Notes under the pieces: model-generated
What the model saw: the letters and a program-made list of their open reading frames with translations, nothing else
Database searches by the model: none
Told to the model about the DNA's origin: nothing
Made by a program: the position numbers and the translations under genes
Assembly: GCF_006716065.1 (NCBI RefSeq)
Contig: NZ_VFOL01000001.1
Location: 1,550,001 to 1,614,000, forward strand
Length of the DNA stretch: 64,000 nt
Direction: 5' to 3'
Source of the DNA: Salinispora arenicola
Lineage (GTDB): Bacteria; Actinomycetota; Actinomycetes; Mycobacteriales; Micromonosporaceae
In this document: in pieces, positions 53,189 through 60,757 of the stretch
How the letters are laid out: the number at the start of each line of letters is the position of its first letter
Position numbering within the stretch: position 1 is the stretch's first letter

Positions 53189-54319
53189 ATGACAGCCGAG
53201 CTGACTCCGATTCCGCGCTCCAGCGCGCGACTCGGTCAGGAGTACGACCAGCTTCGCAAGACCGGTGACGTGCATCAGGTACTGCTTCCCGACGCCTCCC
53301 TGGCCTGGCTGGTCACCAATCCGGAGGTGGCGGCCCGGGCGCTGGCGGACCCCCGTTTGGCCCTGAACCGCAGGAACAGCCGGGGTGGTTGGTCCGGTTT
53401 CGCGCTCCCGCCGGCCCTCGACGCGAATCTGCTCAACCTGGACGCGCCCGATCACACCCGGCTGCGCCGTCTGGTCGGCCCGGCGTTCAGCCCGCAGCGG
53501 GTCGCCGCGCTGCGTCCGGGCATCCGTCGTGCCGCCGAGCACCTCCTGGACACGCTCGTCGCCACGAGCCGGCCCACCGATCTGGTCACCGGCTACTGCA
53601 ACCCGCTGTCGGTCCAGGTCATCGCCGATCTGATGGGCGTACCGGAGGCGGGTCGGACGAACCTGCGGGCCTGGACCGACACGATGCTCACCAGCTATCC
53701 ACCGGACCGAGACGCGATCCGGCAGGCGGTCACCGAACTGCACGGGTACGTCGTCGACCTCATCGACCTCAAGCAGCAGCAACCCGGCGAGGACCTGCTG
53801 AGTGTGCTCGTCACCATCGAGCAGGACGGCGACCGGCTCACCCGGGACGAACTGACCTCACTGGCCTTCCTGATCCTGTTCGCCGGGTATGAGAACACCG
53901 CCAACCTGATCGCCTCGGCCGTGCTGTGGCTGCTCGACCACGGTGGGCTCAACGTGGTACCCATCTCCGAGGCGATCGAGGCAACGCTGCGCCACGAGCC
54001 GCCCGCACCCGTCGCCATCCGTCGCTTTCCTACTGAGGACATCATCATCGGGGGCGTCACGATTCCGGCCGGTGACACCGTCCTGCTCAGTATCGCCGCC
54101 GCCACCAGGGGCGCGGACGGCAACGCCGCGAGGCTGGCCTTCGGCAACGGCCCCCACTACTGCCTCGGTGCGGCCCTGGCCCGGATCGAGGCCGAGGAGG
54201 CACTCACCGTGCTGGCCCGTCGGCTACCCGGTCTGACGCTCGCCGTGCCCCCGGCCCAGGTCCGGTGGCGTCCGACGTTTCGCACCCACGGCCCCGCCGA
54301 ACTCCTGGTCGGCTGGTAG
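53189..54319 (+). CDS. Cytochrome P450-like protein, degenerate
   Basis: 376 residues from ATG 53189 behind GGGAGA. I-helix FAGYENTAN (about residues 233-241) and heme loop FGNGPHYCLGAALARIEA (about 321-338) are intact, so heme binding is expected. The K-helix reads EATLRHEPP: the Glu of the ExxR motif is Ala. The meander before the heme loop is shorter than usual (about 15 residues missing) and so is the I-to-K stretch. May be non-catalytic, or an unusual P450 like the few known ExxR-lacking ones. Confidence 0.72.
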   Translation: MTAELTPIPRSSARLGQEYDQLRKTGDVHQVLLPDASLAWLVTNPEVAARALADPRLALNRRNSRGGWSGFALPPALDANLLNLDAPDHTRLRRLVGPAFSPQRVAALRPGIRRAAEHLLDTLVATSRPTDLVTGYCNPLSVQVIADLMGVPEAGRTNLRAWTDTMLTSYPPDRDAIRQAVTELHGYVVDLIDLKQQQPGEDLLSVLVTIEQDGDRLTRDELTSLAFLILFAGYENTANLIASAVLWLLDHGGLNVVPISEAIEATLRHEPPAPVAIRRFPTEDIIIGGVTIPAGDTVLLSIAAATRGADGNAARLAFGNGPHYCLGAALARIEAEEALTVLARRLPGLTLAVPPAQVRWRPTFRTHGPAELLVGW

Positions 54320-54348
54320 CCGTGCGCGACGACCGTATGGCAGGGCCC

Positions 54349-54361
54349 TACCTCTGAGGTA
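54349..54361. promoter_or_regulatory. Operator 1, upstream of XRE/MmyB gene
   Basis: TACCTCTGAGGTA, perfect 6-base arms with one central base, followed by ATGGACAG. Related to operator 2 at 55235. It abuts the ATG at 54362, so the functional start may be ATG 54398. Confidence 0.6.
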
Positions 54362-55201
54362 ATGGACAGCGAGAAGTCGCCGACGCACGATAGTTCGATG
54401 ACCGTAACGAGACCCGCCATCGGGGTGATGCTGCGGGACTGGCGTCGTCGGCGACGACTCAGCCAACTTGAGCTGTCCATCCAGGCGGACATCTCCACCC
54501 GGCACCTCAGCTTCCTCGAGACCGGCCGCTCGACGCCGAGCCGGGATATGGTGCTGCAGCTGGCCGACCGGCTGGACCTGGCGTTACGGGAACGGAACCG
54601 GCTGCTGTTGGCTGCCGGTTATGCGCCGGTCTATTCGGAGACACCGCTGGACGCTCCGCCCATGACCGCTGTTCGCTCCGCCATTCGTCAGGTGCTCGGC
54701 GGGCACGAACCGTATCCCGCCGTGGTTGTCGACCGTGCCTGGAATCTGGTCGACGCCAACGAGAGCCTGTCTGTGCTCACCGATCTGGTGGCACCCCGGC
54801 TGCTGGTACCGCCAGCGAACGCCCTCCGGGTGAGCCTGCATCCGGAAGGGCTGGCACCGCACATCGTGAACCTCGATGAGTGGCGGGGGCACCTGCTGCA
54901 TCGGCTCAGCCGGCAGGTGGAGTTCAGTGGTGACCCGGAACTGGCTGATCTCGAGGAGGAACTACGTGGCTATCCGGGTGGCGAGACCCATGGCACCGGC
55001 TCGGCCGTCGACGGCATCGTGGTACCGGTGCGGGTACGACGGGACTGCCGCGTGCTCAACCTGTTCACCACCGTGGCGACCTTCGGTACGCCGTTGGATA
55101 TCACCCTCTCCGAGCTGTCGATCGAGTCGTTCTACCCAGCTGATGAGGTAACCGCGCGAGAGCTGCGGAATCGGCGAACGCCCTCCGCCCGAACTGCGTG
55201 A
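54362..55201 (+). CDS. XRE regulator with MmyB-like ligand domain
   Basis: 279 residues (ATG 54362; ATG 54398 is likelier if operator 1 is real). HTH: LSQLELSIQADISTRHLSFL. The rest matches the MmyB-type PAS-like ligand-binding domain (AVVVDRAWNLVDANESLSVL and RVLNLFTTVATFGTPLD). It probably controls the alpha/beta hydrolase gene that follows and itself. Confidence 0.82.
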   Translation: MDSEKSPTHDSSMTVTRPAIGVMLRDWRRRRRLSQLELSIQADISTRHLSFLETGRSTPSRDMVLQLADRLDLALRERNRLLLAAGYAPVYSETPLDAPPMTAVRSAIRQVLGGHEPYPAVVVDRAWNLVDANESLSVLTDLVAPRLLVPPANALRVSLHPEGLAPHIVNLDEWRGHLLHRLSRQVEFSGDPELADLEEELRGYPGGETHGTGSAVDGIVVPVRVRRDCRVLNLFTTVATFGTPLDITLSELSIESFYPADEVTARELRNRRTPSARTA

Positions 55202-55234
55202 CCGCCGGCGGCGGATCGTCCCGGAGGTGTTCTC

Positions 55235-55251
55235 ATTACCTGTCAGGTAAT
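55235..55251. promoter_or_regulatory. Operator 2, upstream of alpha/beta hydrolase gene
   Basis: ATTACCTGTCAGGTAAT, perfect palindrome with 8-base arms, followed by CGACAGG. Same family as operator 1 (ACCTnTnAGGTAAT then GACAG). Confidence 0.65.
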
Positions 55252-55285
55252 CGACAGGGCGTAATGCGGCTGTCACTGTCGAGCT

Positions 55286-56266
55286 ATGACCGAGCGCACT
55301 GCCGCCAGGGACCGTGACAGGCCCTGCGAAAGGTTCGCTACGTCACCTGATGTTGATTGGAGTGATTCGGTGTCTGGATTCACCGCCACGCAGGCAGCCG
55401 ACCTCTTCCGTGCCCGGCCAGATCGCTTCGTCGACGTGGGACATGGACAGGTCGCGGTTCGCAGTGTCGGGGAGGGGCCAGACGTGCTCCTCGTGCACGG
55501 ATGGCCAGTCAGTGGTGCCACGTTCCGCACCCTCCTTCCCTATCTTGTCCCACACTTTCGATGCCACGTCCTCGACCTCGTGGGTGCCGGTGACAGTCGC
55601 TTCGACCGGACCGCCCGCGTCGACATCACCGCCCACGCGGAAGCGGTACGACGGGTCGTGGACGCTCTCGCCCTGGACGACGTCGCGGTCGTCGGTCATG
55701 ACAGTGGCGGGCTCATCGCACGATTCGCTCTGGCCGGGAACCCTGGCGTCCGTTCCTGGGGGCTGATCGACACCGAGCAGTCTCAGGGCCCCCACTGGCG
55801 CCTGTCGTTGTTGCTTGCCACCCGTCACATACCAAAATTCGAGCGGCTGCTCACGACGGCGCTGAACAGTACGCTACTGCGCCGGAACCGGTTCGTCCTC
55901 GGCGACGCCTTCCGCGACCGTTCCCTGCTTGGTGGAGAGTTCGAAGAGTTCTTCCTCAGACCACTCAGGGACAGTGCCGACCGGCGCTGGGCCTTCGGGC
56001 AAGTGGCCCGGAGGTTTGACTTCGCTGCTTTTGATGCGCTTGCCGGTCTTCATGCCCGTATCACGGTGCCCGTTCAACTGATCTGGGGTGCCGACGACCC
56101 CTACTTCCCGGTGTCCTGGACGCGCGAGATGATGTCCGGCTTCGGAGGCACCGTTCGACTTCACGAAGTCGGTGGTGGCAAACTCTTCGTCCACGAGGAG
56201 TTCGCGGAGGAGGTTGCCAACGCGCTCATTCCTACGCTGGCCGTGCCCCGCGGAGCTCGGAAGTGA
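55286..56266 (+). CDS. Alpha/beta hydrolase, epoxide hydrolase/dehalogenase type
   Basis: About 326 residues; GTG 55369 is an alternative start with GGAG upstream. Oxyanion HGWP and nucleophile elbow VVGHDSGGLIARF carry Asp as nucleophile, as in epoxide hydrolases and haloalkane dehalogenases. The acid/His end reads LFVHEEFAEEV. Under control of the adjacent XRE regulator by the shared operator. Confidence 0.78.
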   Translation: MTERTAARDRDRPCERFATSPDVDWSDSVSGFTATQAADLFRARPDRFVDVGHGQVAVRSVGEGPDVLLVHGWPVSGATFRTLLPYLVPHFRCHVLDLVGAGDSRFDRTARVDITAHAEAVRRVVDALALDDVAVVGHDSGGLIARFALAGNPGVRSWGLIDTEQSQGPHWRLSLLLATRHIPKFERLLTTALNSTLLRRNRFVLGDAFRDRSLLGGEFEEFFLRPLRDSADRRWAFGQVARRFDFAAFDALAGLHARITVPVQLIWGADDPYFPVSWTREMMSGFGGTVRLHEVGGGKLFVHEEFAEEVANALIPTLAVPRGARK

Positions 56267-56308
56267 TCCCTGGTCGTGCCGTTGATCGCCAGCGTGGTCT
56301 GGTCACCG

Positions 56309-57484
56309 TCAACGGGTGCGGCCGTTGACCGTCCAGACCTGGTTGGCCTGGGTGCCGCCGCCGTAGCAGTCCCAGATCTGGATCCGGGTGCCGTTGGCGG
56401 TTCCCCTCTCCACCGCGTCAAGGCACTTGCCCGACTGCGGGTTGGTGATGGTGCCATCGCCGTTGACCTGCCAGTTCTGGGCCCCGGTGCCGTTGCAGGT
56501 ATACAGCTGCACCCGGGCACCGTTGGCGGTGGAACCGCCGGCGACATCGAGGCACTTGCTGGTCTGTGGGTTGACGAAGGTGTTGCCGGTGCGGGTCCAG
56601 AGCTGGTTCCAGTTGGCGGTGCAGTCCCACAGCTGGATCGGGGTACCGTCGGCGGTACCGAGGTCCACAAGGTCCAGACAGCGGCCGCTGCCCTGACCGA
56701 CGATCGTGCCGCTGGTGCCCGGTGGGGGCGGTGGGTTCGTCCCGACGGTCACCGTGGCGGAGAAACTGTCGACGCTCAGCCCGACACCGCCGCTCCACGG
56801 TTCGAAACCGGCCTGGAGGCTGGTCAGGTACCAGTCGTTGGTGACCTGGGTGCGCGCTACGACATCGTTGATGAAGTCCTTGACGTCGAACGACCAGCTT
56901 CCGATGGCCCCGGGTGCCAGGTAGGAGACCACGTCGTTGCCACCGTTGTTGCCCTGCCAGACCTGCCAGCTACGGCCGCCCACCGAGGTGTTGCCGACCG
57001 GACTGCCGATCGGCTGGATCGGCCCCTGCCGGTGGAACCAGATCATGATCTCCATCTGGTTCACTCCGTCGGTCTTCGGAGCAGGGTCCAGCCAGATGTC
57101 GTACGCGGCGTTGTAGGTTCCGCCGGCGTACGAATAGCTGATCGAGGATGGGACGCTGCTGATCTGGCCGACTTTCTCCGGCAGGTTGGTCCCGGGTGAG
57201 CAGTTCAGGTAGTGACATCCGAGCACCATCGACGGGTAGGACAGCGGCGGCCCGGAGGGCGAGGTGGATCCCTGCTGCGAGGTGATCCGGAAGCCGCTGT
57301 TGGTCGTGTCGATGCACTGCTGGGCGGCGCTGCCCCAGCGGTTGTTCTGGACGATGTACGTGTTCTGGACGGTGGTGGAGCCGTACTGCTCGCAGATCGT
57401 CACGGCCTGTGCCGGTGCTGCGGCGACCAGGGTGGCGGTGGCGAGGACCGCGAGTACGGTCAGCGCTTGGGCCAGGCGTCTCAT
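56309..57484 (-). CDS. Secreted GH12 endoglucanase with CBM13
   Basis: 391 residues. Signal peptide (LTVLAVLATATLVAAAPAQA), then GH12 domain to about 225: catalytic Glu residues in NQMEIMIWFH and in GFEPWSGG. A Pro-rich linker (TNPPPPPGTSG) is followed by a ricin-type trefoil with repeats (GRCLDLVDLGTADGTPIQLW, KCLDVAGGSTANG and KCLDAVERGTANGT). It should hydrolyse beta-1,4-glucan. CebR-type control is suggested by the box at 57565. Confidence 0.88.
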   Translation of the reverse strand: MRRLAQALTVLAVLATATLVAAAPAQAVTICEQYGSTTVQNTYIVQNNRWGSAAQQCIDTTNSGFRITSQQGSTSPSGPPLSYPSMVLGCHYLNCSPGTNLPEKVGQISSVPSSISYSYAGGTYNAAYDIWLDPAPKTDGVNQMEIMIWFHRQGPIQPIGSPVGNTSVGGRSWQVWQGNNGGNDVVSYLAPGAIGSWSFDVKDFINDVVARTQVTNDWYLTSLQAGFEPWSGGVGLSVDSFSATVTVGTNPPPPPGTSGTIVGQGSGRCLDLVDLGTADGTPIQLWDCTANWNQLWTRTGNTFVNPQTSKCLDVAGGSTANGARVQLYTCNGTGAQNWQVNGDGTITNPQSGKCLDAVERGTANGTRIQIWDCYGGGTQANQVWTVNGRTR

Positions 57485-57564
57485 CCCTTACCTCCTTGTC
57501 GGTGCCCGTGGTAGGGGTGGTCCCTGGGCTCCCGTAGCGGGCCGACTGCGGGAAGCCACTCGCG

Positions 57565-57576
57565 TGGGAGCGCTCC
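57565..57576. promoter_or_regulatory. CebR-like box upstream of the GH12 gene
   Basis: TGGGAGCGCTCC, with GGAGCGCTCC perfectly palindromic; it matches 12 of 14 bases of the CebR operator consensus TGGGAGCGCTCCCA. About 80 bases upstream of the cellulase start. Confidence 0.6.
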
Positions 57577-57778
57577 ATCCAACGAGCTGTACCGATATAA
57601 CCACGTCGCTGCGGTGTCGAGAAGAGCCGGCGAACTTTGTCCCTGGCGCACGAGGTGTACGGTTTGCCCGTGGTAGACGACCATCTGCTTTCATCACTGG
57701 GCTTCTGCCATGATGGTCGTGCAAAACGCACGAGTGCGTCCGCAGCGCAGGACAGGGCACGGCCTTGAGGTTGTGGCG

Positions 57779-58411
57779 GTGAGCGTGGCGGTCGACGTTC
57801 GGCAGGTAACGGTCAGGTACGGTTCGACGCTGGTCCTGGACGGCATCGACCTCCGGATTCCCGAGGGCGCCGCCGTCGCGCTCGTCGGTGAGAACGGCTC
57901 CGGGAAGTCCACTCTGCTGCGCTGCGTCACCGGCCTGCAGGAGCCCTCCGCCGGCGACATCTCCGTCTTCGGGACCGCGCCCGGGTGCGGTGCGACCTTC
58001 TGGCGGCACGTCGCCACCACAGTGGAGTCGCCGAGTTGGTATCAGGGCTTGACCGTACGCGAGCATCTCGACCTGGTCCGGGTGGTCAACGGCGGCGACC
58101 CCGGCGACGGACACATCGACGAACTCTGCGTCACCCTTGGCCTGATCGGGCTCTGCGACAGCCTGCCCAGCACATTGTCCTCCGGACAGCGTCAGCGCTT
58201 CCTGCTCGCCGCGACCCTCGTGCGGCCCAGCCGACTACTCGTCCTCGACGAACCTGAGCAGCGCCTCGACACCCGGATCAAGGGTGCGATCGCGGCGCAC
58301 CTGCGTATGTATGTGCAGGCCGGCGGCACGCTGGTGATGGCCAGCCACGACGACGGGTTCCGGGCCGGCGTCGGCGCGGGCGAGGTCGTGCTCACCCGCC
58401 CGGAGGTCTGA
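57779..58411 (+). CDS. ABC transporter ATP-binding protein
   Basis: About 210 residues if GTG 57779 is the start (ATG 57710 also open). Walker A GENGSGKSTLLR, signature LSSGQRQRF, Walker B LLVLDEPEQRLD, and switch His in ASHDDG. Lacks a D-loop Ala-Leu typical of many; otherwise complete. Followed by its permease one base after the stop. Confidence 0.8.
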   Translation: MSVAVDVRQVTVRYGSTLVLDGIDLRIPEGAAVALVGENGSGKSTLLRCVTGLQEPSAGDISVFGTAPGCGATFWRHVATTVESPSWYQGLTVREHLDLVRVVNGGDPGDGHIDELCVTLGLIGLCDSLPSTLSSGQRQRFLLAATLVRPSRLLVLDEPEQRLDTRIKGAIAAHLRMYVQAGGTLVMASHDDGFRAGVGAGEVVLTRPEV

Positions 58412-58412
58412 G

Positions 58413-59948
58413 GTGACTCCGATCGCGGCCCCGGCCCGGCCGGCGTCCCTGGATCCCGCGCACGCCCGCCGCTGGATCCGCCGCCGCCGGATCGCCGCCG
58501 AGGGCCGCGCCGACGTCGGCACCGTCTACGCGGCGACCCTGGCGCTGCTGATGGCGGCCGCGCTCGTCGGGCCGCCGGTGGCAGGCGTGATCTGGCCGCC
58601 GGACATGCCCGGCGGCGGTCCGACGGTGACCCCGTTCGTCGGTGCGGTGGCCGCCCTCGCCGCCTTCTTCGTCGTGCTGCGACAGCTCGGCCCGCTGTCG
58701 GTCAGCCGCAGCGATGCCACCTGGCTGCTGCCCGCCGCACTGCCGCGGCGCACCCTGCTCACGCCGGCGCTCGTCCTCACCACCGTCGTCGCGCTGGTCG
58801 TCGGCGCGGTCATCGGTGTCGCCGTGACCGGACACATCGCCGCCCGTCCAACCGGGCTTCTGGTGCTGGGCGCCGGCGGCACCACCGGTGCGGCTGCGGC
58901 GGTCGGCGTAGCGTTGCTCGCCTTCACCTGCCAGCGTCGGCCCTCCACCGCCCGGTTCGCTGACGGCATCGGTATCGCAGTCGGCGTGGGCGGCCTCGTC
59001 CTGGCCGCCGCGTTGCGGGCAACCGGCGAGCCTGGTCTGCCCGCCGTGCCGCTGCCGCCGGAGGCGGTACTCGCCGTCGGCGCCGCCGCGCTGGCTGCGG
59101 GACTGATCGCGGTCGGGTCGACCTGGCGGGCGTTGGAGAGCTGGCCGGCCGCGCCGATCGCCGGCGCGTCGATCACCATGGGCGCGTACGCCGACGTCGT
59201 GTACGCGGTCGAACCCTCCTATCTGACCGAGATGAGTGCTCGCCGCTTCTGGCGCAGTCGTACCCGGGTCCGGACGACGCGGCTGCTGCCCGCCCGCCGA
59301 CTCCCACCGCTCGTCGCCCAGGATCTGATCATCCTGCGCCGTAAGGCCGCGCGGCTCTGGTGGCCGGTCGGTGCGGCTGCCGTCCCGGTCTACCTCGCCG
59401 ACGGCCCCGCCTGGCTCCTGATCGGCGTGGTCGTGATCGGTGCGCTGGCCGCCGCCAGCCTCACCGCCGAGTCCACACACGACGACGCCGCGAACCCGGC
59501 GATGCTGCGGCTGCTCGGGGTCACGGGCCGTCAGGTGACCGCCGCGCGGCTCGTGGTCCCCGCCGTCGCCGCCGGCGGCTGGCTCGCGGTGACTCTGGCC
59601 GTGTTGCAGGCGCTTGGAGCGCTCACCGGGCCATGGTGGGTGCTCGGGCTGCTGGCTGGTCCGGCCGTCGCGGCCGGCGCCTTCCAGCGGGCGAGGGCGA
59701 GTGCCGCCTCGATCGGCACCGTTCTGATCGACACACCGCTCGGGGCGTTTCCGGCCGGCATGCTGCTGTGGCTACTCAACGGCATCGACGTTATTGCCGT
59801 TCTGACCCTGCCGATCTCGGTCGGCCTGGTGCTGCTGCCGGCGCCGGAGGTGCTCGGCTGGCACTGGCTGCTCGCGCAGGCGGTCAGCTCGGCGCTGGGA
59901 TATGCCCTGCTGGTACGCAGGTCCGGCACCACCGCCGGCTCGTTCTGA
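58413..59948 (+). CDS. ABC transporter permease (DUF6297-type)
   Basis: 511 residues, GTG 58413. About 11-12 hydrophobic helices; the loop DLIILRRKAARLWWP is typical of this actinobacterial permease family. With the ATPase it makes a transporter of unknown cargo, perhaps the peptide product of the following NRPS genes. Confidence 0.72.
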   Translation: MTPIAAPARPASLDPAHARRWIRRRRIAAEGRADVGTVYAATLALLMAAALVGPPVAGVIWPPDMPGGGPTVTPFVGAVAALAAFFVVLRQLGPLSVSRSDATWLLPAALPRRTLLTPALVLTTVVALVVGAVIGVAVTGHIAARPTGLLVLGAGGTTGAAAAVGVALLAFTCQRRPSTARFADGIGIAVGVGGLVLAAALRATGEPGLPAVPLPPEAVLAVGAAALAAGLIAVGSTWRALESWPAAPIAGASITMGAYADVVYAVEPSYLTEMSARRFWRSRTRVRTTRLLPARRLPPLVAQDLIILRRKAARLWWPVGAAAVPVYLADGPAWLLIGVVVIGALAAASLTAESTHDDAANPAMLRLLGVTGRQVTAARLVVPAVAAGGWLAVTLAVLQALGALTGPWWVLGLLAGPAVAAGAFQRARASAASIGTVLIDTPLGAFPAGMLLWLLNGIDVIAVLTLPISVGLVLLPAPEVLGWHWLLAQAVSSALGYALLVRRSGTTAGSF

Positions 59949-60168
59949 TAAATCACTACCGACTACTACAATGGCGCTGAATTGCTTGAAACGGGCGTAT
60001 AGTTACGTTCCCGAGTCTTGCCGCGTACCCCGATGGCGTTCGCATTCCTGGTCTGATTTCCGTGGGCGATCGGACGACCTAATGGCGACGATCGGTCAAC
60101 CCGGACCAACCGAATCGGGCGGTATAGTTTCCGGCTAACTTGTGGCTGTACTCCCGTGGAGAGTGTCG
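59949..60168. other. Promoter region of the mbtH-like gene
   Basis: 220 bases; TATAGT occurs twice (near 60009 and 60123), possible -10 boxes. No gene. Confidence 0.35.
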
Positions 60169-60378
60169 ATGGAAGAATCCGAGGATCCGCGCCCCTACCA
60201 CGTCGTGGTGAACGACGAGGAGCAGTATTCGATCTGGCCGGACGGGTCGGAGGTTCCGGCCGGATGGCGCATGGTGGGCTTCAGCGGCGATCGGGCCAGC
60301 TGCCTCGCGCACATCGACGAGGTCTGGACCGACCTGCGCCCGCGAGGGCTGCGGGAGTGGCTGGCCGCCCAGGGCTGA
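60169..60378 (+). CDS. MbtH-like protein
   Basis: 69 residues from ATG 60169 behind GTGGAGAG. The family signature [19 protein letters not shown] is complete, including the Trp residues that contact the adenylation domain. MbtH-like proteins activate and stabilise A domains; the NRPS at 60758 is the obvious partner. Two strong hairpins separate them, so the NRPS has its own promoter. Confidence 0.93.
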   Translation: MEESEDPRPYHVVVNDEEQYSIWPDGSEVPAGWRMVGFSGDRASCLAHIDEVWTDLRPRGLREWLAAQG

Positions 60379-60402
60379 CCCACACCGCAACCCTGCTACC
60401 TC

Positions 60403-60440
60403 CCGCGGGCGCACCAGGCAGGCAACCTGGGCGCCCGCGG
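60403..60440 (+). terminator. Terminator 1 after mbtH-like gene
   Basis: CCGCGGGCGC, A, CCAGG pair with CCTGG, GCGCCCGCGG; loop CAGGCAA. Very strong stem. Confidence 0.75.
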
Positions 60441-60450
60441 CTACTTCTTC

Positions 60451-60487
60451 GCCCGCGGCCACTTCCTTCGGCCGCGGGCACTTTTTT
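60451..60487 (+). terminator. Terminator 2 after mbtH-like gene
   Basis: GCCCGCGGCC / GGCCGCGGGC, 10-bp stem, followed by ACTTTTTT. A textbook intrinsic terminator, rare in this genome's other terminators. Confidence 0.88.
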
Positions 60488-60608
60488 CGGCCAGGGTATT
60501 CCCGCGCGGTCCGGAGTCGGGAAATGGTTCCCCTTGTCCGGAAAATATCCGGATCGCCCGCCGGTAATCGGCTGACCGTTGAGCGGTTGGGTCAGGCTTG
60601 TTGGTTGG

Positions 60609-60638
60609 TTGACAGGTCGCGAATATTTCTCGTAGTTT
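60609..60638 (+). promoter_or_regulatory. NRPS promoter
   Basis: TTGACA (60609-60614), 18-base spacer, TAGTTT (60633-60638). Leader of about 110 bases to GTG 60758, which has AAGGAG in front. Confidence 0.55.
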
Positions 60639-60757
60639 CTTTTCATCCCTGGCCGATGAGTTCCGCTCAACGCGGCGGTGTGTCCGGCGGAATTGTCATC
60701 CTCCGTTCCACTGTTCTGTAGCTGTCTTCCGGTGTTGCGGACGCGAAGGAGTGCACA

